Source: Pleurotus djamor | Lineage: Eukaryota; Basidiomycota; Agaricomycetes; Agaricales; Pleurotaceae | Direction of reading: 5' to 3' | Length of the DNA stretch: 53,130 bases | Assembly (NCBI GenBank): GCA_029747585.1 | Contig: JAPEVF010000301.1 | Span: forward strand, 1 to 53,130 | Shown here: positions 35,371-45,749 of the stretch, one piece after another | Numbering within the stretch: position 1 is the stretch's first letter | Layout of the letters: every line of letters starts with the position of its first letter | Position numbers and translations under genes: made by a program | Notes under the pieces: model-generated | Databases searched by the model: none | What the model was told of the DNA's origin: nothing | The model's input: only the letters and a program-made list of their open reading frames with translations

Positions 35371-36001
35371 TTGTTGGGGTCCCGCTTGCGGTGTTGGACG
35401 TCCTCGTCGCTTCATATGTACATGTACTTGTATTTTTTTTCTGCAACGCTGTATTGTCTTTTTTTCGAAATTTTTATCTGTGACGNTTTGCTGCTCAGCC
35501 TGTGTTTCCACAAAAAGCCCCCTGGTGAAAGAGGGGTAAAGTTCATGATAATCGGGGAGCTTGCTCCCCTTTTGTCCAGGTGACGACGGAAATGGGCGTA
35601 GATGGCGCCTTCGTGGGAATTGGCTTGTAGGGTGCTGCCACAGCCACGAGCACACAGCACACGCGCGCGTCCCCACGCTGAGTTGAAAATACTTATCTCA
35701 GTTTGTAGCTAGCATTTCTTGTAGGCATAACATTTAATCGGAGTTTAAATTACTGAAACCTTCGTCCCATAGCGTCCAAGGAGAAGTGATAGGGGAATGA
35801 TAGGGAAGGAAAGGGACCAAGTGCCAGCAAGTCGGTGTTCCAGCTTATATATATTTGTTGATTACCTGGTGAGCGTATCGACTAGCAGAGATATCTTCTC
35901 TAAGCCTTCTTGGATGTATCGTCTGTTTGTTGTATTGTCTGTTTGGTCCGCGATATCTAATGCACCAAATCGAGAGGAACGCCGGAACAAGACATTCTAT
36001 T
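35371..36001. other. Non-coding gap before the KDZ-derived element
   Basis: No gene seen. A perfect hairpin GGGGAGC-TT-GCTCCCC lies at 35554-35569, 180 bp after the coiled-coil gene. An N at 35486 lies in a T-rich stretch. Confidence 0.5.
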
Positions 36002-36008
36002 AGAAAAT

Positions 36009-36070
36009 CCTAGCAGCTTTGTTTAAACAAAGCGCGTCTCAACGCTCGCGCCGATTAATCGAGGTTTAAA
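36009..36070 (+). repeat. Left TIR of the KDZ-derived element
   Basis: This is the inverted partner of 37805-37867. The two arms differ at a few positions only, and the stretch GCTCGCGCCGATTAATCGAG is identical. Confidence 0.85.
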
Positions 36071-36358
36071 CGCTTTGAACATTGAATATTTGAACACTTG
36101 CTTTGACGTTATCGGCGGTGCAGTGGCAAGCGACGTTTAATCTCTGTTTAAACCGTTTAAACCATTTGAGATTCCGCCACCGTTCCCACGGTCAGATAAA
36201 TTCGGCAACTCTTCAACATCATTTGCGCACACATCCTCAATCTATGATTGGCTCCACTTATAAGCCTTAGCCTATTAGACCAGGAGCCGCGCGACTACAA
36301 ATCAAACCATCCCACAGTCATATTCATATTCCCACAGTCACAAAACGGAGCTATGTCA

Positions 36359-37566
36359 CTACTCTGAGGCCGATAACTTGGCCTCATGCTGGGCTCGCTT
36401 CGACAATACGAAAGCGATAAGGGCCCTGTTTGTCCCATCATCCTGCTGTCTAAGCTTTGAGTATCCCAATGAATCAAGCATCACCGCACCCTTCGTAAGC
36501 ATCGTCGTATACATGTGAGCCTTCTCCTTGGCATACGCCATGTGGCCAGCCCTCTTGGATGTCTTCATCGCCATATCCGTCCATACTTCGGCCATCTTGG
36601 AGTAGCTGCGAAGTGTACGAAGACATTCCGCAAGCTTGAGCTCTGTTTGCTCCTGCCAGCGTTCCATTTCAGCCTCCGCTCTAAACCATTGAACCCGGTT
36701 ACCTATCCATGGCGGTCAGGGACTCAACGACTGATGACATCTAAGCAACTTACACTCATGCTCCCATTCATTCATCTCCTCGCCTGTCATCTTTGTAGTC
36801 CGGCCGCCATCCCATATCCATCCAGCACTCTTCATAGCCTCTATGATAAGGTGACAAGGTGAGGGGAATCGAGGTGTGGATATATCAAGATAGGCTTACT
36901 CTCATTACTCAATGCCACAGATATCTTTTTCCCGCTTTCCTTTCGCGCTTTTGGTCTCGGCCCGGATTTTCGCCGTGTCGTTTGCGTGCCAGCAGTCGGC
37001 GCAGTATCAAGGAGCATAGGCGAGTCTATCTCCTCTACCTGCTCCGATTCCTCTATCTCCTCGTCAACTCCTTCATCCGGGAAACTCATATCTTGCTGCG
37101 GAAGACGGTTTCCAGTGATACTAAAAACACGGCCATCAGTACGGCGAGAGTCGCCTAGGATCCGCCCTTTCTCTCTAGACTTCAGTGAAGTATCGTTCAA
37201 CGTCAAGTGAGGAAGATGGGGGAGATGGAGGTTGGGGTCGGTGATGTCGTGAAGCAGGATGATACAGTTGCGCGCATGATTGTAAAGGGCGATGTAGAAG
37301 TCGTGTTGTCGCTCAGTGTCCTTGATGCATGCGTTTGATCTGGTGTTCGCATCCTGTCCCCGATCATTCTTAACCTTTTTGTCTCGAAGCGCAGTGGCAG
37401 TCCGCACAGCATTACGGACTTGCTCTAATGAATCACACGCAACACCTTCCCACAGCTTCGCTTCCTCCAAGCCCAGTTCCACGAGACCAACCTCTCTGCG
37501 TGCATCAGTAGTGCAGAAGTCAGATGGCAAGAAGAGAGTTTCGTCTTCGGGATTGCTTTCCGGCAT
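36359..37566 (-). CDS. C-terminal fragment of a KDZ transposase
   Basis: The frame is open from 37677; the first ATG is at 37566 (MPESNPEDETLFLPSDF). Exon 1 runs to about 36903, exon 2 lies at about 36842-36752 (donor GTAAGT) and the last exon ends with TAG at 36359. Landmarks are LWEGVACDSLEQVRNAVRTA, DANTRSNACI, GWIWDGGRTTKMT, then NRVQWFRAEAEMERWQEQ and SYSKMAEVWTDMA; I recognise this order from the C-terminal region of fungal Kyakuja/Dileera/Zisupton transposases. The catalytic KDZ domain, which should precede it, is absent, and the right TIR starts directly upstream. A Pro/Lys-rich basic stretch (RRKSGPRPKARKESGKK) may be a nuclear signal. The frame is still open, which hints that the fragment is used or recently made. 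Confidence 0.75.
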
Positions 37567-37804
37567 TGTGTCCGTGAGCTGTGGGGATATGGTCTTCTGT
37601 GTCGCGCGCCATTGCTCTAATGCAATGCTTAGGTCACTACGGTCGTCGGATATTTCACTGTTTAATGAAGAATGCACTATCTAGTTTGAATTTTGTACGA
37701 ATTTACCATCGCGTTTCCACCTGTTTAATCCTTGTTTAATCCACCTTGAACTATTCAAACAGCCAGGTCGGCTCTCAGAGTACGCCTTCAACCAAAGTTG
37801 ATGG

Positions 37805-37867
37805 TTTAAACCTCGATTAATCGGCGCGAGCGTCGAGACACACCTTGTTTAATCGAAGCTGCTAGGG
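37805..37867 (-). repeat. Right TIR of the KDZ-derived element
   Basis: Inverted partner of 36009-36070. Confidence 0.85.
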
Positions 37868-38030
37868 TGTCGGTTCTATTCAATGAAACAGTGCAGCGGT
37901 GGTGTGTTCAACCATCTTTCGACGAACCACTGAGTGTATGTTTGGCAGTAGTTGATCAATATACTCTCAGATTTTGCGGTGTTTGTTTGGCCTTAGCAAC
38001 TCGGTTCTCTTACCTTCTCCAACGTCTTCA

Positions 38031-40948
38031 ATGCTTCTACAGCCGCAACCTCCACTCAATTATTGTCCCATTTGCTGCAAACAATTTGCACAACCCAGGA
38101 GCTTGGCCAGCCATAATGCCCAGCTGCACAAGGGCAAAGGACGTGAACATCAAGGCGGAGCAATTTGGGCCAAATCCTTCAACAGCCATCAAGACATGTC
38201 TTCTAATGACTTTCTCCCTCCCGAACACGATCAAGACATTGACATGGGGGAAGCTGGGCCCGGACCAAGCACTCAAGCTCACCGACGTGGCCACTGGATT
38301 CCCCTGTGCTTTCCTCCTGCAACAGACAATCGAAGAATGGAGACCAACACAGACTCTGCTGCTATTATCGGATCAGATGCTGATTTGGCGTCCCAATGGC
38401 ATTCATTTCGACATCGAAGCCACATTGATAGCACCAAGTACTCTCCTTTCGCTTCTGAGATGGAATGGAAGTTGGCAGAGTGGTTCATTGAAGAGGATAT
38501 CGGACATGGATCATTCAAGCGACTTCTAAAAATCCCCGATGTTCGAATTTCCTTTTTTTTNAATATATGCAGATTCTTACTCTTTCCATAGCTACAGAAC
38601 AAACTGGGGCTTCAGTACTCCACCACCAGAGATCTTCACAAGCTAGTCGATTCTCTTCCCTGTCGAGCTGGGAGTTGGGAAACTGCGGAGCTTACATTTG
38701 AAGATAGCTCTGATGTACACTTTATTTGGTATCGTGATCCACTGGAAGCCCTCAGAAGTCTCTGGCAAGACCCTACTCTGGCAGAAGACTTTACCTACCA
38801 ACCTTGCAAGGTTTACAACGATAAACACAGGGTTTACAATGAGATGTGGACAGGTGACTGGTGGCACAATGTGCAAGTGCGTTACTCCGTCCGTTCCCTT
38901 CATTTGGGTTGAGCCGCCTGTTAATCTACTGTCTAGGCCAAACTTCCAAAAGGCGCCTGTTTGGCCCCAATCATCATTGCAACAGATAAAACCCAACTTA
39001 CACAATTTTCTGGGAGCAAGGCGGCTTATCCTGTCTACATGACTTTGGGCAACATTGCAAAGTCTGTTCGCCAAAAGCCCTCTCGAAATGCATGTGTCCT
39101 CCTGGGGTACCTTTCTGCTGATAAAGTGGATGGCTCTGGTCTCTCTGATAAGGAGCTTCGATTGCGGACCAAACAGCTTTTCCACAGTGGTATTCGCATC
39201 ATGCTAGAATCGCTGATGGCTCTTGGGAAGGAAGGTGTTGAACTCTCTGATGCTATGGGCAGGATCCGAAAGGTCCACCCAATCCTGGCTGCCTATGTAG
39301 CAGATTATCCAGAGCAATGCTTGGTTTGCTGCGCCAAGTATACCAGCTGTCCCAAATGTCGTACTGAGAAAGATTCTTTAGGCGACGGCCCCAAGCCAGG
39401 AACTCTCCGAACACAGGCTTGGACTCTGAAAATGATCCAGTGCGATGCAAATCAAGCGGATTCGTCGTTTCTGGCTCATTGCAAAAAGTTCAATGTTTCT
39501 CCCATGCTTGACAATGACCTCCCCTTTTGGCATGACTTCTACCTTGCGGATATCCATCAGTCTACCACCCCCGATGTCCTTCACCAACTCTACCAAGGTG
39601 TCTTCAAACACGTCTTAGAGTGGTGTCAAGCTATGATGAATAAAAAGTGTCTGGACCAAAGAATTCGCACCCTCCCTCCTGCATTTGGTGTTCGCCATTT
39701 CAACAATGGCATTTCCGCTCTCTCTCAGATAACAGGCCCTGAAAGGAAAGATATCGCCAGAATTCTTCTTGCTTGTCTGGTGGGAGACTTTCCGCAGGAT
39801 GCTCTCCGATCTGTCAAGGCATTGCTTGATTTCATCTACCTGGCCCAATACCGCAGCCATGATGATGAAACCTTGAAGCTGTTATCCAACAGCCTAAAGG
39901 ACTTTCATAAATACAAGGCTATCTTTAAAGCCTTAGGTTGCCGTGAAGACTTCAACATTCCCAAACTGTACTCCCTCTCCCACTATGTTGCTTCCATCAA
40001 GCTCTTTGGAACCACGGACAACTATAATACGGAGACCTTCGAACACTTGCACATCGAGTTTGCCAAGAAGGGCTGGAGGGCCTCCAACAAAAGGGACACA
40101 TTTCCTCAAATGGTGAAGTGGTTGAATCGCCATGAAAAAATGACCATGCATAGGACCAGTATTGCCTACTCTTCCACTGATCCTCCCCACCAAACACCCC
40201 GACGTCCCAAACTCTCATTAGCTAAGAAACCCACCCATATGAAGTCTTTGGAGGATCTTATGGCTCAGCACGGTTGTCCCCAATTTGAAGCGCATCTACA
40301 AAAATTTCTAGACCCCAGGAACAACTCAAGAACACAAACTCCGCTTCCGTTGTCTCGTCAGCACCTTCCCATTTGGCACTCCTATAAGATTTCCAGGCAA
40401 GACATTGATGACAAATATGGAGAGGGCGACACAAAAGATATTATTCGGGCTATTCCATCTCAGGATGGAGCCCCCAATGTCTTCACCCCAGTTATTGTAA
40501 TGGTGAATGAAGAGGCTGAAGAAACTGCGCTCTACGGTATGTACCTCACATCTACCTATCATGACTTCTCTGATCCTTTCTTCGGTCAGGGACACGGGCA
40601 GGTCGTGTCCGCATTGTCTTTAAATTGCCTGACGAAGTAGGGCAAGATGAGAATCCTCACCTGAAAGACGTCTTCGATACCTGCTCTCAGGGCCTGGCCT
40701 ATATTCAATGGTACTCCAAATTCCCTACCCAGCAGGTGAACTCCCATGGCATGATCAGAGTCAAGCCAACGGAATCATACTCGGTGGTTCCCTTGGAAAA
40801 TATTCGTCAATCTTGTATGCTCACCCCCAATTTTCCTGCCGATTTCTCAGCATCACTCAAGTGGAACTCGGAAGAGGTCCTGGATCAGGCCCCATCTTTC
40901 TACCTGAATCCATGGACAAGTCTATATAGTTACAAAACATTGTACTAA
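38031..40948 (+). CDS. Plavaka transposase (CACTA superfamily)
   Basis: Exons: 38031-38540, 38592-38876, 38937-40536 and 40590-40948, about 917 aa, full length for the family. An N-terminal C2H2 finger (CPICCKQF, HNAQLH) is followed by WELGNCG-like linker sequence in the other frame and, in the true frame, VYNEMWTGDWW. The Plavaka core then reads IIIATDKTQLTQFSG, VYMTLGNIAKSVR, CVLLGYLSADK, LHQLYQGVFKHVLEW, LPPAFGVRHFNNGIS, LLDFIYLAQYRSHDDETL, FNIPKLYSLSHYVASIKLFG and NTETFEHLHIEFAKKGWRA. The N at 38561 is in the first intron. The reading frame is intact, so the enzyme could be active. Its stop codon overlaps the stop of the convergent gene on the other strand. Confidence 0.92.
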
Positions 40949-41699
40949 ACAGAATATATATTGTCACTTTCTCTAGTGGAGTTCTCAACTCTGGGCTCAG
41001 TGTTAGGAAGTCTGATGATTGGCCATCTACGGAGTAATTTGGCCTTATCCACTTCATCCTTGTCAATGGACTCCTCTAGTTGGGCGCGTATAGACTCCAT
41101 CCCCTTCAACTTGTTGATCTCCCTTTCTATCATCAAGCACTGTGAAGTGATTCTAGCACCAAGAGAGACACTACTTTCCAAGTGTTGTTGGATTCTTGAT
41201 ACCAGGAAGCGGTACAACGCACGAGCTTGGAGCTCAGTGACACGATTCTGGTATATGTGTCATGTCAATTTTTTTTGTGGTTGTTCAACGAAAGACACCC
41301 ACCAGGCTGCTTTCAAGCTCGATTTCATTTTCATCAGAGGGCGGAACATAATATTCATTGGCCTAAGTAGTGAGGTAGGTTGCATTGGAACGGATAGAGT
41401 GGGCAAAAACATACCATTTCTTCCCCTTTGTTCTTCCTAGATTGTGGAGTCATTAAGGCTAGCTCTGTTTCATACATACTCCCAATGAGGGTGGAGATGT
41501 TTGCTGCCAAAAAAGGCTCATTTTCATTTGGGAGAATCCTGGGTTCAGGTTCTAAAGGTTGCGCCCCAATGCCTGGTTTCTCGATGTCGAAATCAGACCA
41601 ATCCAATTGGGATGAAAGAAGTAGATGGTCTGTGGGAAAGTCTTGTTCTAGTAGAGACTCTGAGTAGTCAAAATTCAACTGGGAGTCAGGCGAGTCCAT
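40945..41699 (-). CDS. Small coiled-coil protein convergent with Plavaka
   Basis: Three exons: 41699-41415, 41362-41303 and 41247-40945, all in phase, 215 aa. The acidic N-terminal part (MDSPDSQLNFDYSESLLEQD) looks disordered; the last 90 residues form a coiled coil (VTELQARALYRFLVSRI, then KLKGMESIRAQLEESIDKDE). No family is recognised. Its TAG (40947-40945) and the Plavaka TAA (40946-40948) share the bases CTAA. The close arrangement suggests the two genes move together, so this may be an accessory protein of the element; this is inference. Confidence 0.7.
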
Positions 41700-41805
41700 A
41701 GATAAAGAGTGTGAAAAGAAGGGCCACGGAAGGTACCTTTTATCTCTTCTTCAATATAGGGGCTTGAATAGGAGAGGCACCCTCATGGCCTGTCGTCGCA
41801 CCTCT

Positions 41806-42080
41806 CACCTGCTGACATAATCGAACAAGCCCGCTGAGCTTATTTTGAACCGATTCTGTTGGATAAAAGATTGAGAACAGCGTATATTCTTCGGTAATAT
41901 TCTGATTCTATTGCCCATAAGCTCAGAATTTTTGAGATCACTTGGTCTTATTTAAAATTTCTTGGAATATTAAGAATGGGATTTAGATATGCTTACAGAA
42001 CATACACTGTTCTCATTTTTTCACCCCTCAGAAACAGTTCAAAATAAGCGCAGGGGGCTTTTTCGATTATGTCAGCAGTG
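41806..42080. mobile_element. MITE with long terminal inverted repeats
   Basis: The left end CACCTGCTGACATAATCG and the right end (complement CACTGCTGACATAATCG) start an inverted repeat that continues through GCTTATTTTGAAC and, less perfectly, GAGAACAG for about 85-90 bp on each side. The total is 275 bp and there is no ORF. The CACTG-type end is like CACTA-superfamily termini. It lies 107 bp upstream of the 41699 gene. A clear target duplication was not found. Confidence 0.75.
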
Positions 42081-43300
42081 TCAATTACCACCCTTGTTGT
42101 CCTTCAAAGCTTCAGGGGGTAAACACGAACAACTTATTGGAAATATGATCGTTATAGGGGGATTTTATAGGGGATCCTGAACTCACTTGTTTACACTCCG
42201 CGCCATTTATTTTCACACAATGCTGAGCTTTTTATTGCTTTCCTTGGCGCCTACAGATTTTATATTCCAGTGCTGTCCTATCTTTCTTTAGTTTATTAAG
42301 AAAATGGGTTTTCCTGATGCCGTTTCTTGATGTGAATGGCAACCCATGAACAACAACACTGATGATGAGGCGCTTGAACTCTGCTGGTTGACACACAAGC
42401 TACTAAACTAAACTGCTGTATTACTCTAGCATCATCAACAAGTTTTGTGTATCAAGAGTACTGCCGAATTAGTCAGGTTGCTCCCATGTACTAGCTCGGG
42501 GCTGCCCTAGGAATGTCATTATATAAGTACCAAGTAAACAACAAAGGTTGCAAACAGGTGTCTGACAGGTACTCTAGGCTGCTGACAGTAGTCACAGCAA
42601 GCTCACAGCCCCTTTGTCACCTGGACAGACTCGGACAGATAAGAGCTTGGCCCACAGATGCTCAACAGAATTTCTGGTTTTCCTGATGTACATGATATGT
42701 ATCCTGTCTACCNAAGCAAGATAGGATTTTCACAACACATGCATGCCTATTTGAGATGCTATTTTATGTCCTTTCTCATTTACCCAACTTTCGGACTTGT
42801 TCTCACCATGCTGCAGGCAACAGCCCGCTATGGCAAGTCACATAGCAATTTTTCCAAACAAAGTGAGAGGGACCTTGCCTATGTGTGAAGTGACATCATA
42901 CTATTATCCAGTGAACTATTACCCAATTTCATATATTGATTACTTAGTAACCCATTGCAACAGGTTTCCTTATTTATCTAAGCCCAAAAATAATTAATTA
43001 AAAAAGGGTTGGAATAGTTCAGACATTGATGATGGTGGTGGTAAGAAAGCAAGGGGGAAAACTTCCCACTCCGGACAAGCACCATTTATATACTACCTGA
43101 ATTCAAACCCAGATCATGATTATGGAAGCAAAAGAGAATTTTGGAACCAACAGTTTGGTAAGTTCACATTGAGAGTTTGCGCACTTAATGAAACATACAG
43201 AAGTGGTTTCCAAGGCAGATGGAGATGAGACACATTTGGTGATAAAAAGGGGTAGGGATGAAGCTACAGAGGTGACAGAAACTGTGAAAGATGACTCACC
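42081..43300. other. AT-rich stretch without recognised features
   Basis: Short ORFs have no motif. An N lies at 42713. No tRNA, repeat family or gene could be supported. Confidence 0.45.
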
Positions 43301-45749
43301 TAAGGCTGAATTATATTGAGATAACTTGTAAACTCCTGTGTAGTCAGAAACTGGCAGTAACTAATACACCTTATAGGTTCAGTAAAGTGACAGCCTGAAG
43401 TGCCTTAAAGGCTACCATCAATGTATACAAGTGATGTCCAACAATGTCTTGTAGTTGATAACCATGGAGGTAACATACAAGGGAAGGAAGAAAAGAAGTG
43501 CAAAATTGTAGATAGATAGATATCAAGATGAGGTATGGAAAACAATGAGAGAAGGAGCCTGGAGAACAAGTAACAAGACGACAAAGAGGTGAAGAGAAAT
43601 CAGTGGAGTACAGAGGCAGGTCGGTACTACTAGATGATACCAAAAAGAAAACAGTAGGTACAATCAGAACGAAGGAGAGGGAACGGGATAAATGAGATAC
43701 AAAAATATAGGTAGGCAGGTTAAGTCCATATGTGTAGCATGCCTTGGTACGAAGAACTGGGGGACGGGTGAGTAAATACACGGCTCGCAGGGTTAACAAG
43801 CAGCTAGTGGCAATATGGAGCAACAGGGAGATGAGGTATTCATCTGTGAGGTAAAGGAATGAAGTCCATACAGACTCGCGAAGCCAAACAGACTTCACGG
43901 TCTCCGCCGTCTCGCATTCAGTCGCTCGCGTGGACACTCCGACGAGATGGGTGGTCGTCAATGAAAACAGGGATCTTGGGAAGGGTGGGAGTAATGCGAG
44001 ACGAATGGTTGCGTCTGACATTCGTACGTGGACAGGGAAAGCAGAGGTGGTGGGCGAGAGAACGCGAACGGTGGCTGGCAGGTGGGTTCACGGAGAGAGC
44101 GGAGGTTCCTGAGCTCGAGGCTAGCTGCGAGACGAACCGCAGAAGAGAGCCTACAGTGTCGAGGGCTGAAGGTGCGTGGTATCCAGTCCCCAGCATCCCG
44201 AACAGTAGCCTTGCAACTTCGATCACGGCACCGAAAGGAGCATACAACGCTGCAACCAGACACGTCGTCACCGAAGTCAAAGGTACCGTGCTCCTCGCGT
44301 TGGAATCCTTTTGACAACTTCGAGCGACAGCGTGCGCGATCGACCAAGATAAAGCACGGCAGCTGCTGCTCAACATTGGCCTAATGCCCAGCGCCATCGA
44401 ACGTTAGAGAGACCCGCGATGGTGCCACCAACCTCATCGTATTATACGATACCGAGATGGAACATGTGTATGCGTTCAGCCGGATTGTCTTCCGCGGAGG
44501 ACGGAAGCGGTATTACAGGGAGACGGCGTCGATATGGTGATAAACAGGCGTAAGGATGGTGGACAGCAGAATCGAGGGAGACGGGGTGGGATGTTGTTGG
44601 CGTTGACAGAATCGCTAGGACCCGGTGAGATGACATTGAACTTCAACGTTCCAAGTCCCATCATCTTCGACGAGCCCAGGAACCGAGTGGAACGCATCGT
44701 ATTCACCGTACTTCCAGCCACTGGTCGACCACCATCACGAACATGGCATCAGCCAGTGGAGAAGCTCAAGCTCGGGGATGCGTAGCATGAGTGGTAGGAT
44801 GAACGCCTACACAACGATTCGCTGCGCGCGGGGGGAGGAAAACATGAGATTTGCGGTGTGTAGTAGGCGGGGGGATGTGAGAGTTGAACGCTGACGTTGA
44901 TGGCTGGTAGGGAACGAGGAGGACGAGGTGAGGGTGGATGGGACCCGCGATGACACTGAGCTGGTGCCTGAATGCGAGGACTTTGGAACCCCACTGTCGT
45001 CCGCGCTCAGCCGTGAACAAAGGCTGGGAATAGGACGCGAAACGACGGAGGCGATACTAGGGAGCCAGCAGCTGCGATGAGCACGAGTGGAAAGCCTGAG
45101 TCTTGAAGTCGCCGTCGTACACCAATGTTCTCGACGGCTGCGTTCGGTTGGACATGGTGCCTCTGTTGCTCCTCGCAACCCAGCGTAGGTGGTATCCCGT
45201 CCCACCCGACTGCCAACGACCCGAGAACCTTCATCGGTAAGTCCAGCCCAAGCTGTCGCGGTCATCCAACCACTCCAACCACTCCCAACGATCAAGCCAT
45301 CCCCACAAAGTCTTCCTCACTTCGATCTTCATCGACAAACTTGCCCTCGACCAAATTCTCGTCACCACCGCCATCTTCTCCTCCCCTCCTCTCCTCGTTC
45401 CTCTCTCCCTCCTACTCCATCTTCTCGCTGCTCTATATCTTCGTCATGTTCGTCGTCGTCGTCGTCAAGAAAGTCATCATCAAAAAATAATCGCATCGAA
45501 AGGTCGTAACGTGTATACGTTGTCGTTGTTGGTTGTCGGTTGGTGGTGGTGGTGGTTGTACACAAACGAACGCCGAAGACGACCAGCGTTCTCGCATCGT
45601 TTCGTTTCGATTGGGTGCTGAGTGTCGGTGGTAAGTGCTGAATGTTGAGTGTCGTGGTGAGTGTGGAGGGTTGGGGGTTGAATGTGAATGATTGAGGTGT
45701 GTGTGGCGTAATACAGCCTTTTACGTTTCGAGTTTCGCGGTGGTGGGGC
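43301..45749. other. Ambiguous region downstream of CHS7
   Basis: Overlapping ORFs occur on both strands and I cannot choose among them. The most protein-like pieces are on the plus strand: about 44421-44540 with LIVLYDTEMEHVYAF and YYRETASIW, and 44534-44785 with MTLNFNVPSPIIFDEPRNRV. They are in different frames with no good splice link. They could be exons or remnants of a gene. GTC and GGT triplet runs occur at about 45440-45560. Confidence 0.3.

Larger units (their letters stand above)
36002..37873. mobile_element. Non-autonomous KDZ-type DNA transposon with TIRs
   Basis: The 1872-bp element has terminal inverted repeats of about 60 bp: CCTAGCAGCTT through GCTCGCGCCGATTAATCGAG on the left (36009-36070) and the complement on the right (37805-37867). 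TTCTATT stands directly outside both ends (35995-36001 and 37874-37880), a 7-bp target duplication, close to the 8 bp reported for Zisupton/KDZ elements. GTTTAAAC palindromes cluster inside the left end. The only gene encodes the C-terminal part of a KDZ transposase, so the catalytic core has been lost and movement would need an enzyme from elsewhere. It is nested between the Ulp1/coiled-coil genes and the Plavaka gene. Confidence 0.82.

Noticed and set aside
35554..35569. Perfect hairpin as a transcription terminator
   Set aside because: Intrinsic terminators are bacterial; in this fungal context it is only recorded as a hairpin.
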